64,000 nt of DNA. It comes from Beijerinckiaceae bacterium (GTDB lineage Bacteria; Pseudomonadota; Alphaproteobacteria; Rhizobiales; Beijerinckiaceae). Location of the stretch: NCBI GenBank assembly GCA_019745195.1, contig JAIETL010000027.1, positions 1-64,000 of the forward strand. The letters are read 5' to 3'. Below the pieces are notes generated by a model. The model saw nothing but the letters and a program-made list of their open reading frames with translations, did no database searches and was not told the origin of the DNA. Shown here piece after piece: positions 50,291 through 64,000 of the stretch. The translations under genes were made by a program, and so were the position numbers. The stretch's first letter is position 1. Each line of letters opens with the position of its first letter.

Positions 50291-51502
50291 TCAAGCCGCG
50301 AGCTTCAACCCGACCTGGCCCCAGATCGCGGTCAGCGCGCCGATCAGATGATCGATATCGCCGTCCGAATGCAGCGGCGAGGGCGTGATGCGCAGGCGCT
50401 CGGTGCCGCGCGGCACGGTCGGGTAGTTGATCGGCTGGACATAGACGTCGAAGCGCTCCAGCAACTCGTCGCTGATGCGCTTGCACAACACCGGATCGCC
50501 GACCATCACCGGCACGATGTGGCTCGGATTGGGCAGGTGCGGGATGCCGATGGCATCGAGCCGCGCGCGCACCGCCGCCACGCGCGCCTGATGACCCGCC
50601 CGCTCGGACTGGCTGGTCTTGAGATGGCGGATCGAGGCGAGCGCGCCCGCGGCCAGAGCCGGCGGCAGCGAGGTCGAGAAGATGAAGCCCGAGGCAAAGC
50701 TGCGGATGAAGTCGCAGGTCGCGGCGGAGGCCGCGATATAGCCGCCCATGATGCCGAAGCCCTTGGCGAGCGTGCCCTCGATCACGTTGAGACGATGGCT
50801 GAGCCCGTCGCGCTCGCTGACGCCGCCGCCGCGCGCGCCATAGAGGCCGACCGCATGGACCTCGTCGATATAGGTCATCGCGCCGAACTCGTCGGCGAGA
50901 TCGCAGAATTCCGCGATCGGGGCGATGTCGCCATCCATCGAATAGACCGACTCGAAGGCGATCAGCTTGGGCCGGCGCGGGTCGATCGCCTGCAGCTTGC
51001 GGCGCAGATCGTCGGGGTCATTGTGCTGGAAGACGACCTTGTCGGCTCTGCTATGGCGGATGCCCTCGATCATCGAGGCGTGGTTGAGCCCGTCGGTCAA
51101 GACGACGCAGCCGGGAATTCGCGCCGCGAAGGTCGAGAGCGAGGCCCAGTTCGACATGTAGCCGGAGTTGAACAGCAGGGCCGCTTCCTTGCCGTGCAGA
51201 TCGGCGAGTTCCTGTTCGAGCAGCACATGGTAGTGGTTTGTGCCGCCGATGTTGCGCGTGCCGCCGGCGCCAGCGCCGCAGCCGTCCAGCGCTGCATGCA
51301 TCGCGGCGAGCACGTCGGGGTGCTGGCCCATGCCGAGATAGTCGTTGGAGCACCAGACGGTGACCTCGCGCGGGCCACTCTCGCCATGGAAGGTCGCGCG
51401 CGGGAACTGCCCGGCCTTGCGCTCGAGATCGGCGAAGACGCGATAGCGGCCTTCCCTGTGCAGACCGTCGAGTTCCCGGCGGAAGAAGTTCTCAAAGTCC
51501 AT
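50291..51502 (-). CDS. hemA: 5-aminolevulinate synthase
   Basis: A 403-aa alpha-oxoamine synthase that condenses glycine and succinyl-CoA to 5-aminolevulinate. [34 protein letters not shown], the PLP Asp region [12 protein letters not shown] and the PLP Lys K247 in [13 protein letters not shown] are all present; length equals the Rhodobacter enzyme. It is the last gene of the photosynthesis operon, 29 bp after puhE, the usual position in alphaproteobacterial photosynthesis clusters, where it feeds bacteriochlorophyll synthesis. ATG 51502 is preceded by AAGGAGG. Confidence 0.95.
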   Translation of the reverse strand: MDFENFFRRELDGLHREGRYRVFADLERKAGQFPRATFHGESGPREVTVWCSNDYLGMGQHPDVLAAMHAALDGCGAGAGGTRNIGGTNHYHVLLEQELADLHGKEAALLFNSGYMSNWASLSTFAARIPGCVVLTDGLNHASMIEGIRHSRADKVVFQHNDPDDLRRKLQAIDPRRPKLIAFESVYSMDGDIAPIAEFCDLADEFGAMTYIDEVHAVGLYGARGGGVSERDGLSHRLNVIEGTLAKGFGIMGGYIAASAATCDFIRSFASGFIFSTSLPPALAAGALASIRHLKTSQSERAGHQARVAAVRARLDAIGIPHLPNPSHIVPVMVGDPVLCKRISDELLERFDVYVQPINYPTVPRGTERLRITPSPLHSDGDIDHLIGALTAIWGQVGLKLAA

Positions 51503-51531
51503 CGGCAGCCTCCTTGCGGATCTCGTCAGTC

Positions 51532-52389
51532 CTACGCAACCAAAGACGAAGGTGAAATGGCACGCGGTGTCGCGGGTTCGGGAGCGATGCGGGCATGCGG
51601 CAGGACCGCCCGCGGCGCGGATTTCGGGACGACGCGCTCATGCGAGCGCAGGCCCCAGGACCAGAGACCGGCGACCGGCAGCGGCACCACGAGGAACCAG
51701 TGCTCGATGACGCCGAGCGCAGCCAGCGTCGCCAGCAGCACGAAGCCCGTCGCCAGCGCCGGATCGGCCAGCACCGCCTTGTGGACGAGCCAGGCGGTCA
51801 GCAGCGTCGACAGCGTCACGGAAAACGGGAAGAGCAGGTTCATCGGCCTGTTGCGGAAATAGCTCTTCAGATAGGCCAGATGCGCCGGCAGGAACTCGAC
51901 CGTGGTGTTGGGCACGCCGAGATAGATGTTGAGCTTGGTCGAGAGCCGCATCGCGAAGAGCAGGGCGAAGGTCATCAGCCCGAAGGGATTGGCCCCGCCC
52001 CAGGTCAGCAGGGCCACAAGCAGGAGCGACGCCAGCAGCGCCACTTCATGGTGCAGGATCGCCCGCGTCGCGAAGGCGAAGCGGGCGAGGCCGGTTGCGT
52101 CTTGCGGGCAGGGCTCGCGGCGCGGGCCGGTGAGATAGCCGAACAGGAAGGCCATCTCGTTCCAGCCCCAGAGCAGCACGGCGCAAAGCACGGCGAGATA
52201 GGCGCCGGTCGCGCCGGTCTGCTCGGCGGTCGCGGCGAGACCCCAGAGCGCCGCGACCGCGATCAGCGAGGCGGCTCCAAAACTCCAGCGAAAGGTCCGC
52301 CGCGGCAGACCGTCGAGATACAGGATCGCCCCGGTAGAAAACCACCAGGCGAACAAGGTCGCGACGATCGGCAGACCATAGGCGGTCAA
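51532..52389 (-). CDS. puhE: Photosynthetic complex assembly protein PuhE (DUF3623)
   Basis: A 285-aa polytopic membrane protein with about 7 hydrophobic segments: [32 protein letters not shown] is the DUF3623/PuhE start, and [20 protein letters not shown] and [18 protein letters not shown] are conserved blocks. The start codon is TTG at 52389 with AAAGGGA about 9 bp upstream; the next ATG is too far in. It sits between acsF and hemA, as in Rhodobacter and relatives. PuhE modulates reaction-centre/LH1 assembly and bacteriochlorophyll flux. The tail, about 35 residues ([20 protein letters not shown]), is Pro/Ala-rich and probably cytosolic. Confidence 0.9.
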   Translation of the reverse strand: MTAYGLPIVATLFAWWFSTGAILYLDGLPRRTFRWSFGAASLIAVAALWGLAATAEQTGATGAYLAVLCAVLLWGWNEMAFLFGYLTGPRREPCPQDATGLARFAFATRAILHHEVALLASLLLVALLTWGGANPFGLMTFALLFAMRLSTKLNIYLGVPNTTVEFLPAHLAYLKSYFRNRPMNLLFPFSVTLSTLLTAWLVHKAVLADPALATGFVLLATLAALGVIEHWFLVVPLPVAGLWSWGLRSHERVVPKSAPRAVLPHARIAPEPATPRAISPSSLVA

Positions 52390-52403
52390 GGCGCTGATCC
52401 CTT

Positions 52404-53474
52404 TCAGTAGGCCGGCTGCAGCCGGCTGGTGGCGGGGAGTTCGTTCTTGATCGTCGGCATCAGATAAAGCCGCGCCAGCGTCGCGCCGACCTGAGCCTGA
52501 TAACCGAGCTTTCGCAGCTTTGCGCCCTGCTCATCGGCCTCGGCGATCTTGAGGCTCAGGATGCGTACCCGCTCCAGCCCGGCGCGGAACTTCGGGTTGT
52601 CGGTGTCGAGCACCACGGGGAAGCACTGCTTCGAGATTTCCGAGGTGATGCGGAAGACCTCGTAGTCGTATTCGGTCGGGTCGATCTGCAGCGCCTTGTG
52701 GAACTCGGGGCGGACATGGTCGCGCACATACATGGTCGCGTAGACCGCCAGCAGGAAGAACCGCACCCAGAGCTTGTTGCCGCCGGCCAGCAGATGCGGA
52801 TTGGCCCGCATCAGCAGCGAGAAGGCCTCGCCATGGCGGAACTCGTCATTGCACCACTCGCGGAACCATTTGAAGATCGGGTGGAAGCACTTGTCCGGGT
52901 TTTTCTCCAGGTGGCGATAGATGGTGATGTAGCGGGAATAGCCGATCTTCTCGGAGAGGTAGGTCGCGTAGAAGATGAATTTCGGCTTGAAGAATGTGTA
53001 TTTCTTGGCCTTGGTCAGGAAGCCGAGATCGACGCCGATGTGGAATTCCTTCAGCGCGTCGTTGATGAAGCCGGCATGGCGGGCCTCGTCGCGGCTCATA
53101 TATTTGAACAGCTCACAGATGTCGGGGTTCTTGCCGCGCTTCCTCATCTCGGCATAGAGCACGCAGCCCGAGAATTCGGCCGTCAGCGACGAGATCAGAA
53201 AGTCGATGAACTCCTTGCGCAAGGGTTCGGGGATCTTCTCCAGTTCGAGCTTCCACTCGGCGTTGCGGGTGAAGTGGCCCTTGTTGGGGTCGCTCTTCAT
53301 CTCGGCGATCAGCGCGTCCCACTCCTCGCGCACCGACGAGACGTCGACCTTGTCGAGTTCCTCGAAATCGGTGGTGTAGAAGCGCGGCGTCAGCAGCGTG
53401 TCCTGCTGTGCCATCCGGGTGGATTCGTTGGGGGCCGCGCGCATCGCGCCGACCTGCATGGTCGCGGCTGTCAT
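52404..53474 (-). CDS. acsF: Mg-protoporphyrin IX monomethyl ester aerobic cyclase
   Basis: A 356-aa diiron oxidative cyclase that forms ring E of (bacterio)chlorophyll using O2. Diiron ligands fit [21 protein letters not shown] (129-134) and the second [13 protein letters not shown]. The [16 protein letters not shown] start matches the family, with about 20 extra residues at the N-terminus. The ATG at 53474 overlaps the stop of the small upstream gene (ATGA). Its presence indicates oxygen-dependent pigment synthesis; the anaerobic bchE is not in the window. Confidence 0.95.
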   Translation of the reverse strand: MTAATMQVGAMRAAPNESTRMAQQDTLLTPRFYTTDFEELDKVDVSSVREEWDALIAEMKSDPNKGHFTRNAEWKLELEKIPEPLRKEFIDFLISSLTAEFSGCVLYAEMRKRGKNPDICELFKYMSRDEARHAGFINDALKEFHIGVDLGFLTKAKKYTFFKPKFIFYATYLSEKIGYSRYITIYRHLEKNPDKCFHPIFKWFREWCNDEFRHGEAFSLLMRANPHLLAGGNKLWVRFFLLAVYATMYVRDHVRPEFHKALQIDPTEYDYEVFRITSEISKQCFPVVLDTDNPKFRAGLERVRILSLKIAEADEQGAKLRKLGYQAQVGATLARLYLMPTIKNELPATSRLQPAY

Positions 53475-53791
53475 AGCTTGGTCCTTTCCGAGAAGCTGAA
53501 CTCGAGCAGCTCCATGAATTCGGCACGGCCGGAGATTTTCGTCCAGACCTGCTCCAGCCAGCTCGCGCGCGTCACCGTGGCGACGCGGCGAAAGGTCTGA
53601 ACCTCGCCATAGGGCACCTTGATCGGCTCGCCATGGACGACGACCTCGTCGCCCGGGCGGATCTTGATGTCGCCATCGAGCACGCAATGGGCGTGCAGGC
53701 TGTCGAAGGTATGTGAGACCTCGATGGTGCAGGGAACGTCGAACTGCTTCGGCTCGGCCATTGCGTGGTCCGTCAACGAGAGATCGGTCAT
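53471..53791 (-). CDS. Small conserved photosynthesis-operon protein between puhC and acsF
   Basis: A 106-aa soluble protein beginning [31 protein letters not shown]. No membrane segment or signal is visible; [15 protein letters not shown] resembles a small beta-barrel loop. It is found in the same slot (puhC-orf-acsF) in many alphaproteobacteria and is thought to aid the cyclase or complex assembly, but I know of no firm function. ATGA overlaps with both puhC and acsF imply tight coupling; an internal ATG at 53761 is possible. Confidence 0.78.
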   Translation of the reverse strand: MTDLSLTDHAMAEPKQFDVPCTIEVSHTFDSLHAHCVLDGDIKIRPGDEVVVHGEPIKVPYGEVQTFRRVATVTRASWLEQVWTKISGRAEFMELLEFSFSERTKL

Positions 53792-54264
53792 GGACGCGTC
53801 TCGCGGGCGGGCAGGAACCGCGCGAAGGCGGCGGAATTGCTCGGTCCGAAGGCGTCCAGTTCGATCCTGCCCCCAGTCGTCGGATCGCTCAAGCTCAACC
53901 GGCCATTTTCCCGGCGCTCCAGTCGGAAAGGCTGTTCCTGGCCGATGCCGGCGATCTGCCGCTGGCGCGTCAGGCTGCGCATTGCGCCACGGATGAAACC
54001 GTCCTGGCTGACCGCCAGCGTGGCCAGTTCCGCGCCTCTCATGTCGCGCACCACGGCGGAGCCGTCGGCGCGGTCCTCGAAGCGCAGATCGACCTGCGCC
54101 AGCGTCGGGCTGTCCGGGATTCCGGTCGCGCCGATGCCGGTCTGGCGCGCAAGGCCGGCGACGCCGATCGTCGCCAGCACGAGCAGGCCCATGCCGATCA
54201 GGCTCCAGCGCGGTGGGGAGCCGCTGACGGCGGGGGCCTGCGTCTGGAGCGTAGCGTCGGTCAT
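53788..54264 (-). CDS. puhC: Photosynthetic complex assembly protein PuhC
   Basis: A 158-aa protein with one N-terminal membrane anchor ([20 protein letters not shown]) and a periplasmic domain: [26 protein letters not shown] and [19 protein letters not shown] are the PuhC motifs. GAGGAGG lies upstream of the ATG at 54264; an earlier start would extend into puhB. PuhC assists reorganisation of the reaction centre/LH1 complex. It lies 13 bp after puhB. Confidence 0.9.
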   Translation of the reverse strand: MTDATLQTQAPAVSGSPPRWSLIGMGLLVLATIGVAGLARQTGIGATGIPDSPTLAQVDLRFEDRADGSAVVRDMRGAELATLAVSQDGFIRGAMRSLTRQRQIAGIGQEQPFRLERRENGRLSLSDPTTGGRIELDAFGPSNSAAFARFLPARETRP

Positions 54265-54277
54265 GCCTGGGTCCTCC

Positions 54278-54949
54278 TCAGCCCGCGGCGGCCATGCCGG
54301 CCGGCAGGCGCTGGTCGTTGCTGGCCTGCGCAGGCGCGACACGGATCGGCGTTCCCGCATGGGATGCGAGCGCGCGTCCGAGGATGCCGGCCACGGTCGC
54401 GGCGTCGGGAACCGCGCGCAGCATCGGCTCGGGTCTGGACAGGCGCCACGGCCTGACATGCGGCCAGAGGACGGCGTAGGACACCTTCTCGCCCGCTACG
54501 ATCGCGACGGGCAAGTCGCCATGGCCGCTGCGGGAGAGCCTGAGGCCCGCGCCGGCGATGACGGCGAAGGGCAGGTTGACCGTCATCGGCAGCGCGACGC
54601 CGAAGCGCATCACCAGACGCCGGCTGGTGATGGTGTAGACAGTGCCGCGCGCCGAGAGCCAGCCGAGCAGGCAGAGTGCGCCAATGGCGACCGCGCCTGC
54701 CGCCGCGACCCAGAGCATCGGCTTGACCGAGCCGATCAGGGCGGAGCCCTGAATCAGCGCCAGCGCCGGCTGGGCTACAACCAGCGCCGCGAAGTAGAAG
54801 GTCACCTCGCGGACATGGAAGGCGCGCCAGGCGAGGCCGCGCCAGTCTGGCGCGCCCTGCCAGAGGATGCGTTCGCCTTGTGGAGGCATCTCCGGCAGGC
54901 CCGGAACCGGCTCGAAGGCGAAATCGTCGTGGTTTTCGTCCCGGCTCAT
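54278..54949 (-). CDS. puhB: Photosynthetic complex assembly protein PuhB
   Basis: A 223-aa membrane protein with a PH-like (bPH2) part: FEPVPGLPEMPPQGERILWQGAPDWRGLAWRAFHVREVTFYF is the PuhB N-terminus, two membrane helices follow (about 48-66 and 75-98), then VYTITSRRLVMRFGVALPMTVNLPF, the PH-like core. The start ATG 54949 overlaps the puhA stop (ATGA). PuhB is a dimeric assembly factor for the reaction centre. Confidence 0.92.
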   Translation of the reverse strand: MSRDENHDDFAFEPVPGLPEMPPQGERILWQGAPDWRGLAWRAFHVREVTFYFAALVVAQPALALIQGSALIGSVKPMLWVAAAGAVAIGALCLLGWLSARGTVYTITSRRLVMRFGVALPMTVNLPFAVIAGAGLRLSRSGHGDLPVAIVAGEKVSYAVLWPHVRPWRLSRPEPMLRAVPDAATVAGILGRALASHAGTPIRVAPAQASNDQRLPAGMAAAG

Positions 54950-55722
54950 AGCAGCGGCTCCGCGCGCAGCGGCGTGGCGTAGAGCGTGCCCGCGCCGTAA
55001 TAGGCGCAGATCTTCTCCTCCTCGAGCCTCGTCACCGCGTCGGGCGTGCGCGTGCCCGGCACATCGGCGAACTGGTGCGCCAGCAGCGCATCGACGAAGA
55101 CCCGGCCGACGCCTGGCCGCGCACCCGCCGTGATGTCGCAGAAGGTGTTCGGCAGCAGGACGTTGCGGCCGCTGTCGAGCGCGACCTCGAAATAGCGGAT
55201 GATGCATTCCGAGCGATCGACCCAGAGATCGACGACCTTGCCTGCCACCTTGCGGTCGGCGCCGATCACGTCGAAGCCGCGCGGATCGGGCCCGCTGGAG
55301 ACGCCATAGCCGGTGGCGACGCGAACGGGGACGATCTTGAGATGGTTGTCATAGGTCATGTCGGGCATGTCGGCGCGCTCGGCCCAGGAGCCGGGTCCGA
55401 TCGAGTCCAGCATCGGATTGGCCGAGGTCGGCTGCAGCGGCGCGCCGGGGAAACGGGCGGTCGGCGTGCCCGGAACCGGCCGGGCGTCGCCAAGACCGTT
55501 GGGCGCCTGGATGCGTTGCCCGTTGGAGAGCGCGAAGGTCTTCGGCTCGGGATAGAAGATGAGCCGGTTGGCGAAAAACTTGCCCGGCTTGGTGTCGTGC
55601 TCCAGCGGGTAGCCCTCGCGCTGGGTCTCGCGCTGGAGATACACGATCAAGCCGGCGAAGAAGATCCAGAACAGCCAGATCGCGACTTGGGCGACGTCGA
55701 TATAGCCCATGATTTCACGCAT
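54946..55722 (-). CDS. puhA: Reaction-centre H subunit
   Basis: A 258-aa H subunit of the type II reaction centre. One membrane helix (VAIWLFWIFFAGLIVYLQRETQREGYPL) precedes the cytoplasmic PRC-barrel domain: FFPEPKTFAL-type YPEPKTFALSNGQ, VATGYGVSSGPDPRGFDVIGADRKVAGKVVDLWVDRSE and the FEVALDSGRNVLLP end region. ATG 55722 has AGGAGGG about 8 bp upstream. It caps the L/M subunits (not in this window) and gates proton delivery to QB. Directly follows lhaA by 22 bp. Confidence 0.95.
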   Translation of the reverse strand: MREIMGYIDVAQVAIWLFWIFFAGLIVYLQRETQREGYPLEHDTKPGKFFANRLIFYPEPKTFALSNGQRIQAPNGLGDARPVPGTPTARFPGAPLQPTSANPMLDSIGPGSWAERADMPDMTYDNHLKIVPVRVATGYGVSSGPDPRGFDVIGADRKVAGKVVDLWVDRSECIIRYFEVALDSGRNVLLPNTFCDITAGARPGVGRVFVDALLAHQFADVPGTRTPDAVTRLEEEKICAYYGAGTLYATPLRAEPLL

Positions 55723-55744
55723 TGGGGAGCCCTCCTGAAGGCTG

Positions 55745-57178
55745 TCAGCTCGGAAATTCCGCGAGGCCGAAGCGGGTTGACGGGGTAGCGCGCACGACAC
55801 CGGCGCTGCGGACAAGCGGGCCGATGGCGATGAGCGTGGCGAAGAGCAGCGCGATCTCGACATGGTAGACGACGCTGTAGGCGACGGATGGGTCGGCGAA
55901 TGCGGGGCCGAGCGACCCCTTCGCGGCCAGCATGGCGACGAGATCGCGCAACGCGCCGCCCGCCGCGATGGCGAGGCCGGCCGCGCTGGCCTGCACCGCA
56001 CCCCAGATGCCAACCGCCAAACCGTGCAGGCCGCCGCTCTCGATCGCCATGGCGGTGGTCAGCGTCGAGACGGCGAAGAGCCCGCCGCCGAAGCCGATCA
56101 GCACGACGCCGAAGCGGAACAGGTGCGCAGCGTCGATCGCGCCGGCGAAAATCACGCATGGGAAGGCGACGAGCCCGGCGACCACGCCGAGCGCCGCCAG
56201 CCTGTAGGGATCGACGCCAGCCGCGAGCGCGCGCGCCGCCAGCACGAAGGCGGCGAGCGAGCCGGCCGCCAGCAGCGCGGTCAGGATGGTGGTGCCCGAA
56301 ACGCTGAGGTTCAGCACCTGCGCGCCGAACGGCTCCAAAATGATGTCCTGCATGTTGAAGGCGGCGGTGCCGAGAGCAACCGCAATGAGGAAGCGCAGCC
56401 GCTTGCGGTCGGCCGCAAAGGCCGACAGCGCCGTGCGGAAGGCCGGCCGCGCCACGTCCGAGCGGGTCAGCGCCGGGTTTCGGGCCTCCTGCTTCCAGAG
56501 CGCGACGACGTTCAGCGCCATGGTGACCAAGGCTGCGCCCTGCACGACCTGGATGAGCCGCAAGGGGGAAAAGTCGCTGAGCAGCCAGGCGAAGGCGAGC
56601 CCCGACAGCACCATGCCGACCAGCAGCGTCACATAAAGCAGCGCGACGACGCGGGCGCGGGTCGCGGGCGTGGCGAGGTCGGTCGCGAGCGCGAGCCCCG
56701 CCGTCTGTGTGGTGTGGAGGCCGGCCCCGACCAGGAGGAAGGCGAGCGCAGCGCCCGCCTGCCCGATCCAGACCGGCCCGACGCCGTCTCCCGAGAGCAC
56801 CAGCAGCGCAAACGGCATGATGGCGAGGCCGCCGAACTGCATCAGCGAGCCGAACCAGATGTAGGGAACGCGCCGCCAGCCCAGCACCGAGCGATGCGTG
56901 TCCGACCTATAGCCGACCAGCGCACGGAAGGGCGCGAACAGGAAGGGCAGCGAGACCATCAGCGCCACGACCCAGGCCGGGACGTTCAATTCGACGATCA
57001 TCACCCGGTTGAGCGTGCCGACCAGCAGCACGGTCGCCATGCCCACCGAGATCTGGAACAGTGACAGCCTGAGGATGCGCCCGAGCGGCAGTTCGGGCGA
57101 GGCCGCATCGGCAAAGGGCAGCCAGCGCGGACCGATCCGCGTCATGCCTTTCACCAATGCGGCCGAGACCGGGTTCAT
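55745..57178 (-). CDS. lhaA: LH1 assembly protein, PucC/LhaA-type MFS transporter
   Basis: A 477-aa membrane protein with about 12 helices of the PucC/BCH1 family. Signature segments are LRLSLFQISVGMATVLLVGTLNRVMIVELNVPAW, FRALVGYRSDTHRSVLGWRRVPYIWFGS and FAGAIDAAHLFRFGVVLIGFGGGLFAVSTLT. The ATG at 57178 overlaps the bchM stop (ATGA). In this position, just upstream of puhA, the family member is LhaA, needed for LH1 assembly and possibly bacteriochlorophyll delivery to it. Confidence 0.92.
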   Translation of the reverse strand: MNPVSAALVKGMTRIGPRWLPFADAASPELPLGRILRLSLFQISVGMATVLLVGTLNRVMIVELNVPAWVVALMVSLPFLFAPFRALVGYRSDTHRSVLGWRRVPYIWFGSLMQFGGLAIMPFALLVLSGDGVGPVWIGQAGAALAFLLVGAGLHTTQTAGLALATDLATPATRARVVALLYVTLLVGMVLSGLAFAWLLSDFSPLRLIQVVQGAALVTMALNVVALWKQEARNPALTRSDVARPAFRTALSAFAADRKRLRFLIAVALGTAAFNMQDIILEPFGAQVLNLSVSGTTILTALLAAGSLAAFVLAARALAAGVDPYRLAALGVVAGLVAFPCVIFAGAIDAAHLFRFGVVLIGFGGGLFAVSTLTTAMAIESGGLHGLAVGIWGAVQASAAGLAIAAGGALRDLVAMLAAKGSLGPAFADPSVAYSVVYHVEIALLFATLIAIGPLVRSAGVVRATPSTRFGLAEFPS

Positions 57179-57875
57179 CTGGCGACCAGCTCCAGAGCCT
57201 GCGACTTGTAGAAGGCGCTCGAAATCCGCTGCGTGCGGCCGGGCCGCCAGCCGGAAAGCGCGGGCTCGGCGGCGATCCCGCGCGCCAGCGTGATCTCGCT
57301 GACAGGCTCGATCGCGGGCGCGCGATCCGAGCGCGGGAAGGCGCGGCCGACGATGTGCATCAGCGTCAGCGCGGGCGTGCGCGGTGCATGCGTGATCAGC
57401 AGCGAGGACGAGGTCCGCGCCGCCAGCCTTGAGAGCACGCGCACGATATCGGCGGCCTGGTAGTGGATCAGCGAATCCATCGCCACGACATGGTCGAAGC
57501 GTCCAAGGCCGGCATCGAGCATATCGCCCGAGCGGAAGGAGATCGCGCCGCCCTTGAGATCGCGGGGGCTGCGGTCCTGCGCCAGCGCGACCAGCGTCGG
57601 CGAGAGATCGATCGCGACGACATTCGCGCCGCGCAGCGCACAAGCGACGGCGAGTGCGCCGGTGCCGCAGCCGGCGTCGAGGATGCGCGCTCCGCGCAGG
57701 TCGTCGGGCAGCCACGAGAGCAGCGTTTCGCGCATCGCATCGCGCCCGGCCCGCACCGTGGCGCGGATGCCGCTGACGGGCGCGTCGGAGGTCAGCTTCG
57801 ACCAGGCCTCGACCGCCGTGCGGTCGAAATAGGTCTTCAGTTCGCTGCGGCGCTGGGCGTAGGTCGCGTCGGACA

Positions 57876-57876
<1 letters not shown>
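57175..57876 (-). CDS. bchM: Mg-protoporphyrin IX methyltransferase
   Basis: A 233-aa SAM-dependent methyltransferase. SAM motif I is ARILDAGCGTGALAVACAL, then NVVAIDLSPTLVALA; the FDHVVAMDSLIHYQAADIV block is typical of BchM/ChlM. It methylates the C13 propionate of Mg-protoporphyrin before the AcsF cyclase step. The ATG at 57876 shares one base with the bchL stop (TGATG); GTG 57879 is in frame but weaker. Confidence 0.93.
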
Positions 57877-62462
<4,586 letters not shown>

Positions 62463-62488
<26 letters not shown>

Positions 62489-64000
62489 CGTAAAGCGTCT
62501 CCACCGTGATCGGGCTTATTCCGCGTTCGCCTGCGTATGTCTCCGTGTTGCGCCGCGCCTTTCCGCGGACGAAGAAGGGGATTTTTTTCAGTTCGAGTTC
62601 GGCGTCCGGCGCCCAGGTAAGGACGAGGGGGCGGTCGGCAAGCGCCACCTCTCCGTCATTGCGAGCGGAGCGAAGCAATCCAGCGTCCAGCTCTACGTCC
62701 CCCTGGGTTGCTTCGTCGGCTACGCCTCCTCGCAATGACGGCTTGCCATGCCCGAGATGCGACGAGCCTGCTCCGTCGTGGAACTCGAAATCGTCGCGGA
62801 ACATGCCGAGCAGATGCTCTTCCAGGCCCATCATCAGCGGATGGACCCATGAGTCGAAGATGACGTTGGCGCCCTCGAAGCCCATCTGCGGCGAGTAGCG
62901 CGCCGGGAAATCCTGAACATGGACCGGGGCCGAGATCACCGCGCAGGGAATGCCCAGCCGCTTGGCGATGTGCCGCTCCATCTGCGTGCCCAGCACCAGT
63001 TCCGGCTGCAGCGCGGCGCAGGCCGCCTCGACCTCGAGATAATCGTCGGTGATCAGCGCTTCGAGCCCGAGCCGGGCAGCGGCCTCGCGCACGTCGCGGG
63101 CGAGTTCGCGGCTGTAGGTTCCCAGCCCCACGACCTTGAAGCCGAGTTCCTCGCTGGCGATGCGGGCGGCCGCGATCGCATGCGTCGCGTCGCCGAAGAT
63201 GAAGACGCGCTTGCCGGTGAGATAGGTCGAGTCGACCGAGCGCGAATACCAGGGCAGGCGCGAGGTCTCGTCGGCGAGCACGGCGGTGGCGTCGACACTG
63301 GCGAGCCGCGCCACCTCGGTGATGAAATCGCGCGTCGCGCCGACCCCGATCGGCACGCTGGCCACGACCGGCTGGCCAAAGGAGCGCTTGAGCCATTGCG
63401 CCGCGAGGCCCGCGATCTCGGGATAGAGCACGACGTTGAAATCGGCCTGGCCAAGTCTGGCGATGTCGGCGGCGCTCGCCTGCCAGGGCGCGGTGACGTT
63501 GACGTCGATGCCGAGGCTCGCCAGCAGCTCCTTGACGGCGCGGACATCGTCGCGATGCCGGAAGCCGAGCGCGGTCGGCCCCAGGATGTTGCAGCTTGGG
63601 CGCTTGCCGGGCTCGCGCGCCGGCTTGGCCACGCCGGGTTTGGGCATATGCGGACCGGCAAGGTTGCGAACGAGCTGGTAGAAGGTTTCGGCCGCGCCCC
63701 AGTTCTCCTTGCGCTGATAGGAGGGCAATTCGAGCGGTATCACCGGGATCGGCAGGCCCAAAGCGCGCGCCAGCCCCGCCGGATCGTCCTGGATCAGCTC
63801 GCCGGTGCACGACGCGCCGACCAGCATGGCGGCGGGCCTGAAGCGCTCGAAGGCGTCATGGGCGGCGCGCTGGAACAGGTCGGCGGTGTCGCCGCCGAGA
63901 TCGCGCGCCTGGAAGGTGGTGTAGGTCACCGGAGGGCGCTTTCCGCGCCGCTCGATCATGGTGAAGAGCAGGTCGGCATAGGTGTCGCCCTGGGGGGCGT
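62463..64000 (-). CDS. bchB: Light-independent protochlorophyllide reductase subunit B (5' end outside window)
   Basis: The last 511 codons of bchB; the frame is open to the window edge, and the true N-terminus (about 30 residues before [21 protein letters not shown]) is missing. NifK-like subunit of [41 protein letters not shown] with its cluster Cys, [15 protein letters not shown], and the C-terminal [21 protein letters not shown] with [13 protein letters not shown]. Between the catalytic core and the C-terminal domain, where relatives have a variable linker, about 29 residues derive from an inserted palindromic repeat. It is cotranscribed with and overlaps bchH. Confidence 0.95.
62654..62740. 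repeat. Palindromic repeat inserted in frame in bchB
   Basis: An 87-bp element. The outer arms CGTCATTGCGAG (62654-62665) and CTCGCAATGACG (62729-62740) are perfect over 12 bp; inner arms GAAGCAATCCAG and CTGGGTTGCTTC match with one mismatch. The length is a multiple of three and the minus-strand frame has no stop, giving [12 protein letters not shown]...GLLRSARND in BchB. The same CATTGCGAGCG...GAAGCAATC type is known as a dispersed intergenic repeat in proteobacteria. Confidence 0.88.

Overview
The window is GC-rich alphaproteobacterial chromosome. It carries an aerobic-type bacteriochlorophyll/reaction-centre gene block (acsF, puhABC, puhE, bchB/H/L/M, hemA), an alphaproteobacterial-style cellulose operon, a metZ-type methionine gene and a perfect CtrA-type box. 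Together these suggest a phototrophic or potentially phototrophic member of the Hyphomicrobiales (Bosea/Methylobacterium/Bradyrhizobium-like). The genus is inference. No rRNA, tRNA, CRISPR array, transposase or replication origin was seen.

Layout. (1) 0.2-0.6 kb: decayed 3' end of an Asp/Glu-racemase-family gene. (2) 0.6-7.5 kb, minus strand: a complete nitrilase-1 (Nit1C-type) cluster: nitB-like, nitrilase, radical SAM, acetyltransferase, AIR-synthase-like, glycosyltransferase, small conserved protein and flavoprotein. It is preceded by a textbook sigma-54 promoter and a nested palindrome. (3) 7.8-9.2 kb, plus: divergent MocR-type regulator with a palindrome over its predicted promoter. (4) 9.3-15.4 kb, minus: hydantoinase/oxoprolinase A-B, uronate-dehydrogenase-like and DAO-type oxidase genes, divergent from a LysR regulator. 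(5) 17.0-25.5 kb, plus: bcsA-bcsB-bcsZ, a TPR protein and a diguanylate cyclase; BcsA has a c-di-GMP-binding PilZ domain.

(6) 25.8-48.0 kb, plus: a long run of co-directional, mostly overlapping genes. It starts with a branched-chain-type ABC transporter (binding protein, AraC regulator, LivH, LivM, LivG). The LivF ATPase is fused to a Tm-1-like (UPF0261) domain and is followed by a PEP-hydrolase-family TIM-barrel protein, so both halves of the plant Tm-1 architecture are present. Next come a giant flotillin with a 44-residue (4 x 11) repeat stalk, two SRPBCC proteins, FAD and 2Fe-2S subunits of a molybdenum hydroxylase, a large subunit split into two genes, CoxD/CoxE-like maturation ATPase and VWA proteins, an amidohydrolase, an MBL hydrolase and an SMP-30/isochorismatase fusion. 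This looks like an uptake-plus-catabolism system for an unknown, possibly N-heterocyclic, substrate and is the best candidate for an undescribed system here.

(7) 48.1-50.1 kb, plus: HAD-family nucleotidase and metZ. (8) 50.3-64.0 kb, minus: photosynthesis operon in the order bchB-bchH-bchL-bchM-lhaA-puhA-puhB-puhC-orf106-acsF-puhE-hemA, with bchB cut by the window end.

Several classes of long palindromic intergenic repeats are scattered through the right two thirds. One lies in frame inside bchB, one supplies the ribosome binding site of the CoxE-like gene, and a hairpin insert bounded by a 15-bp direct repeat separates the two halves of the molybdenum hydroxylase large subunit.
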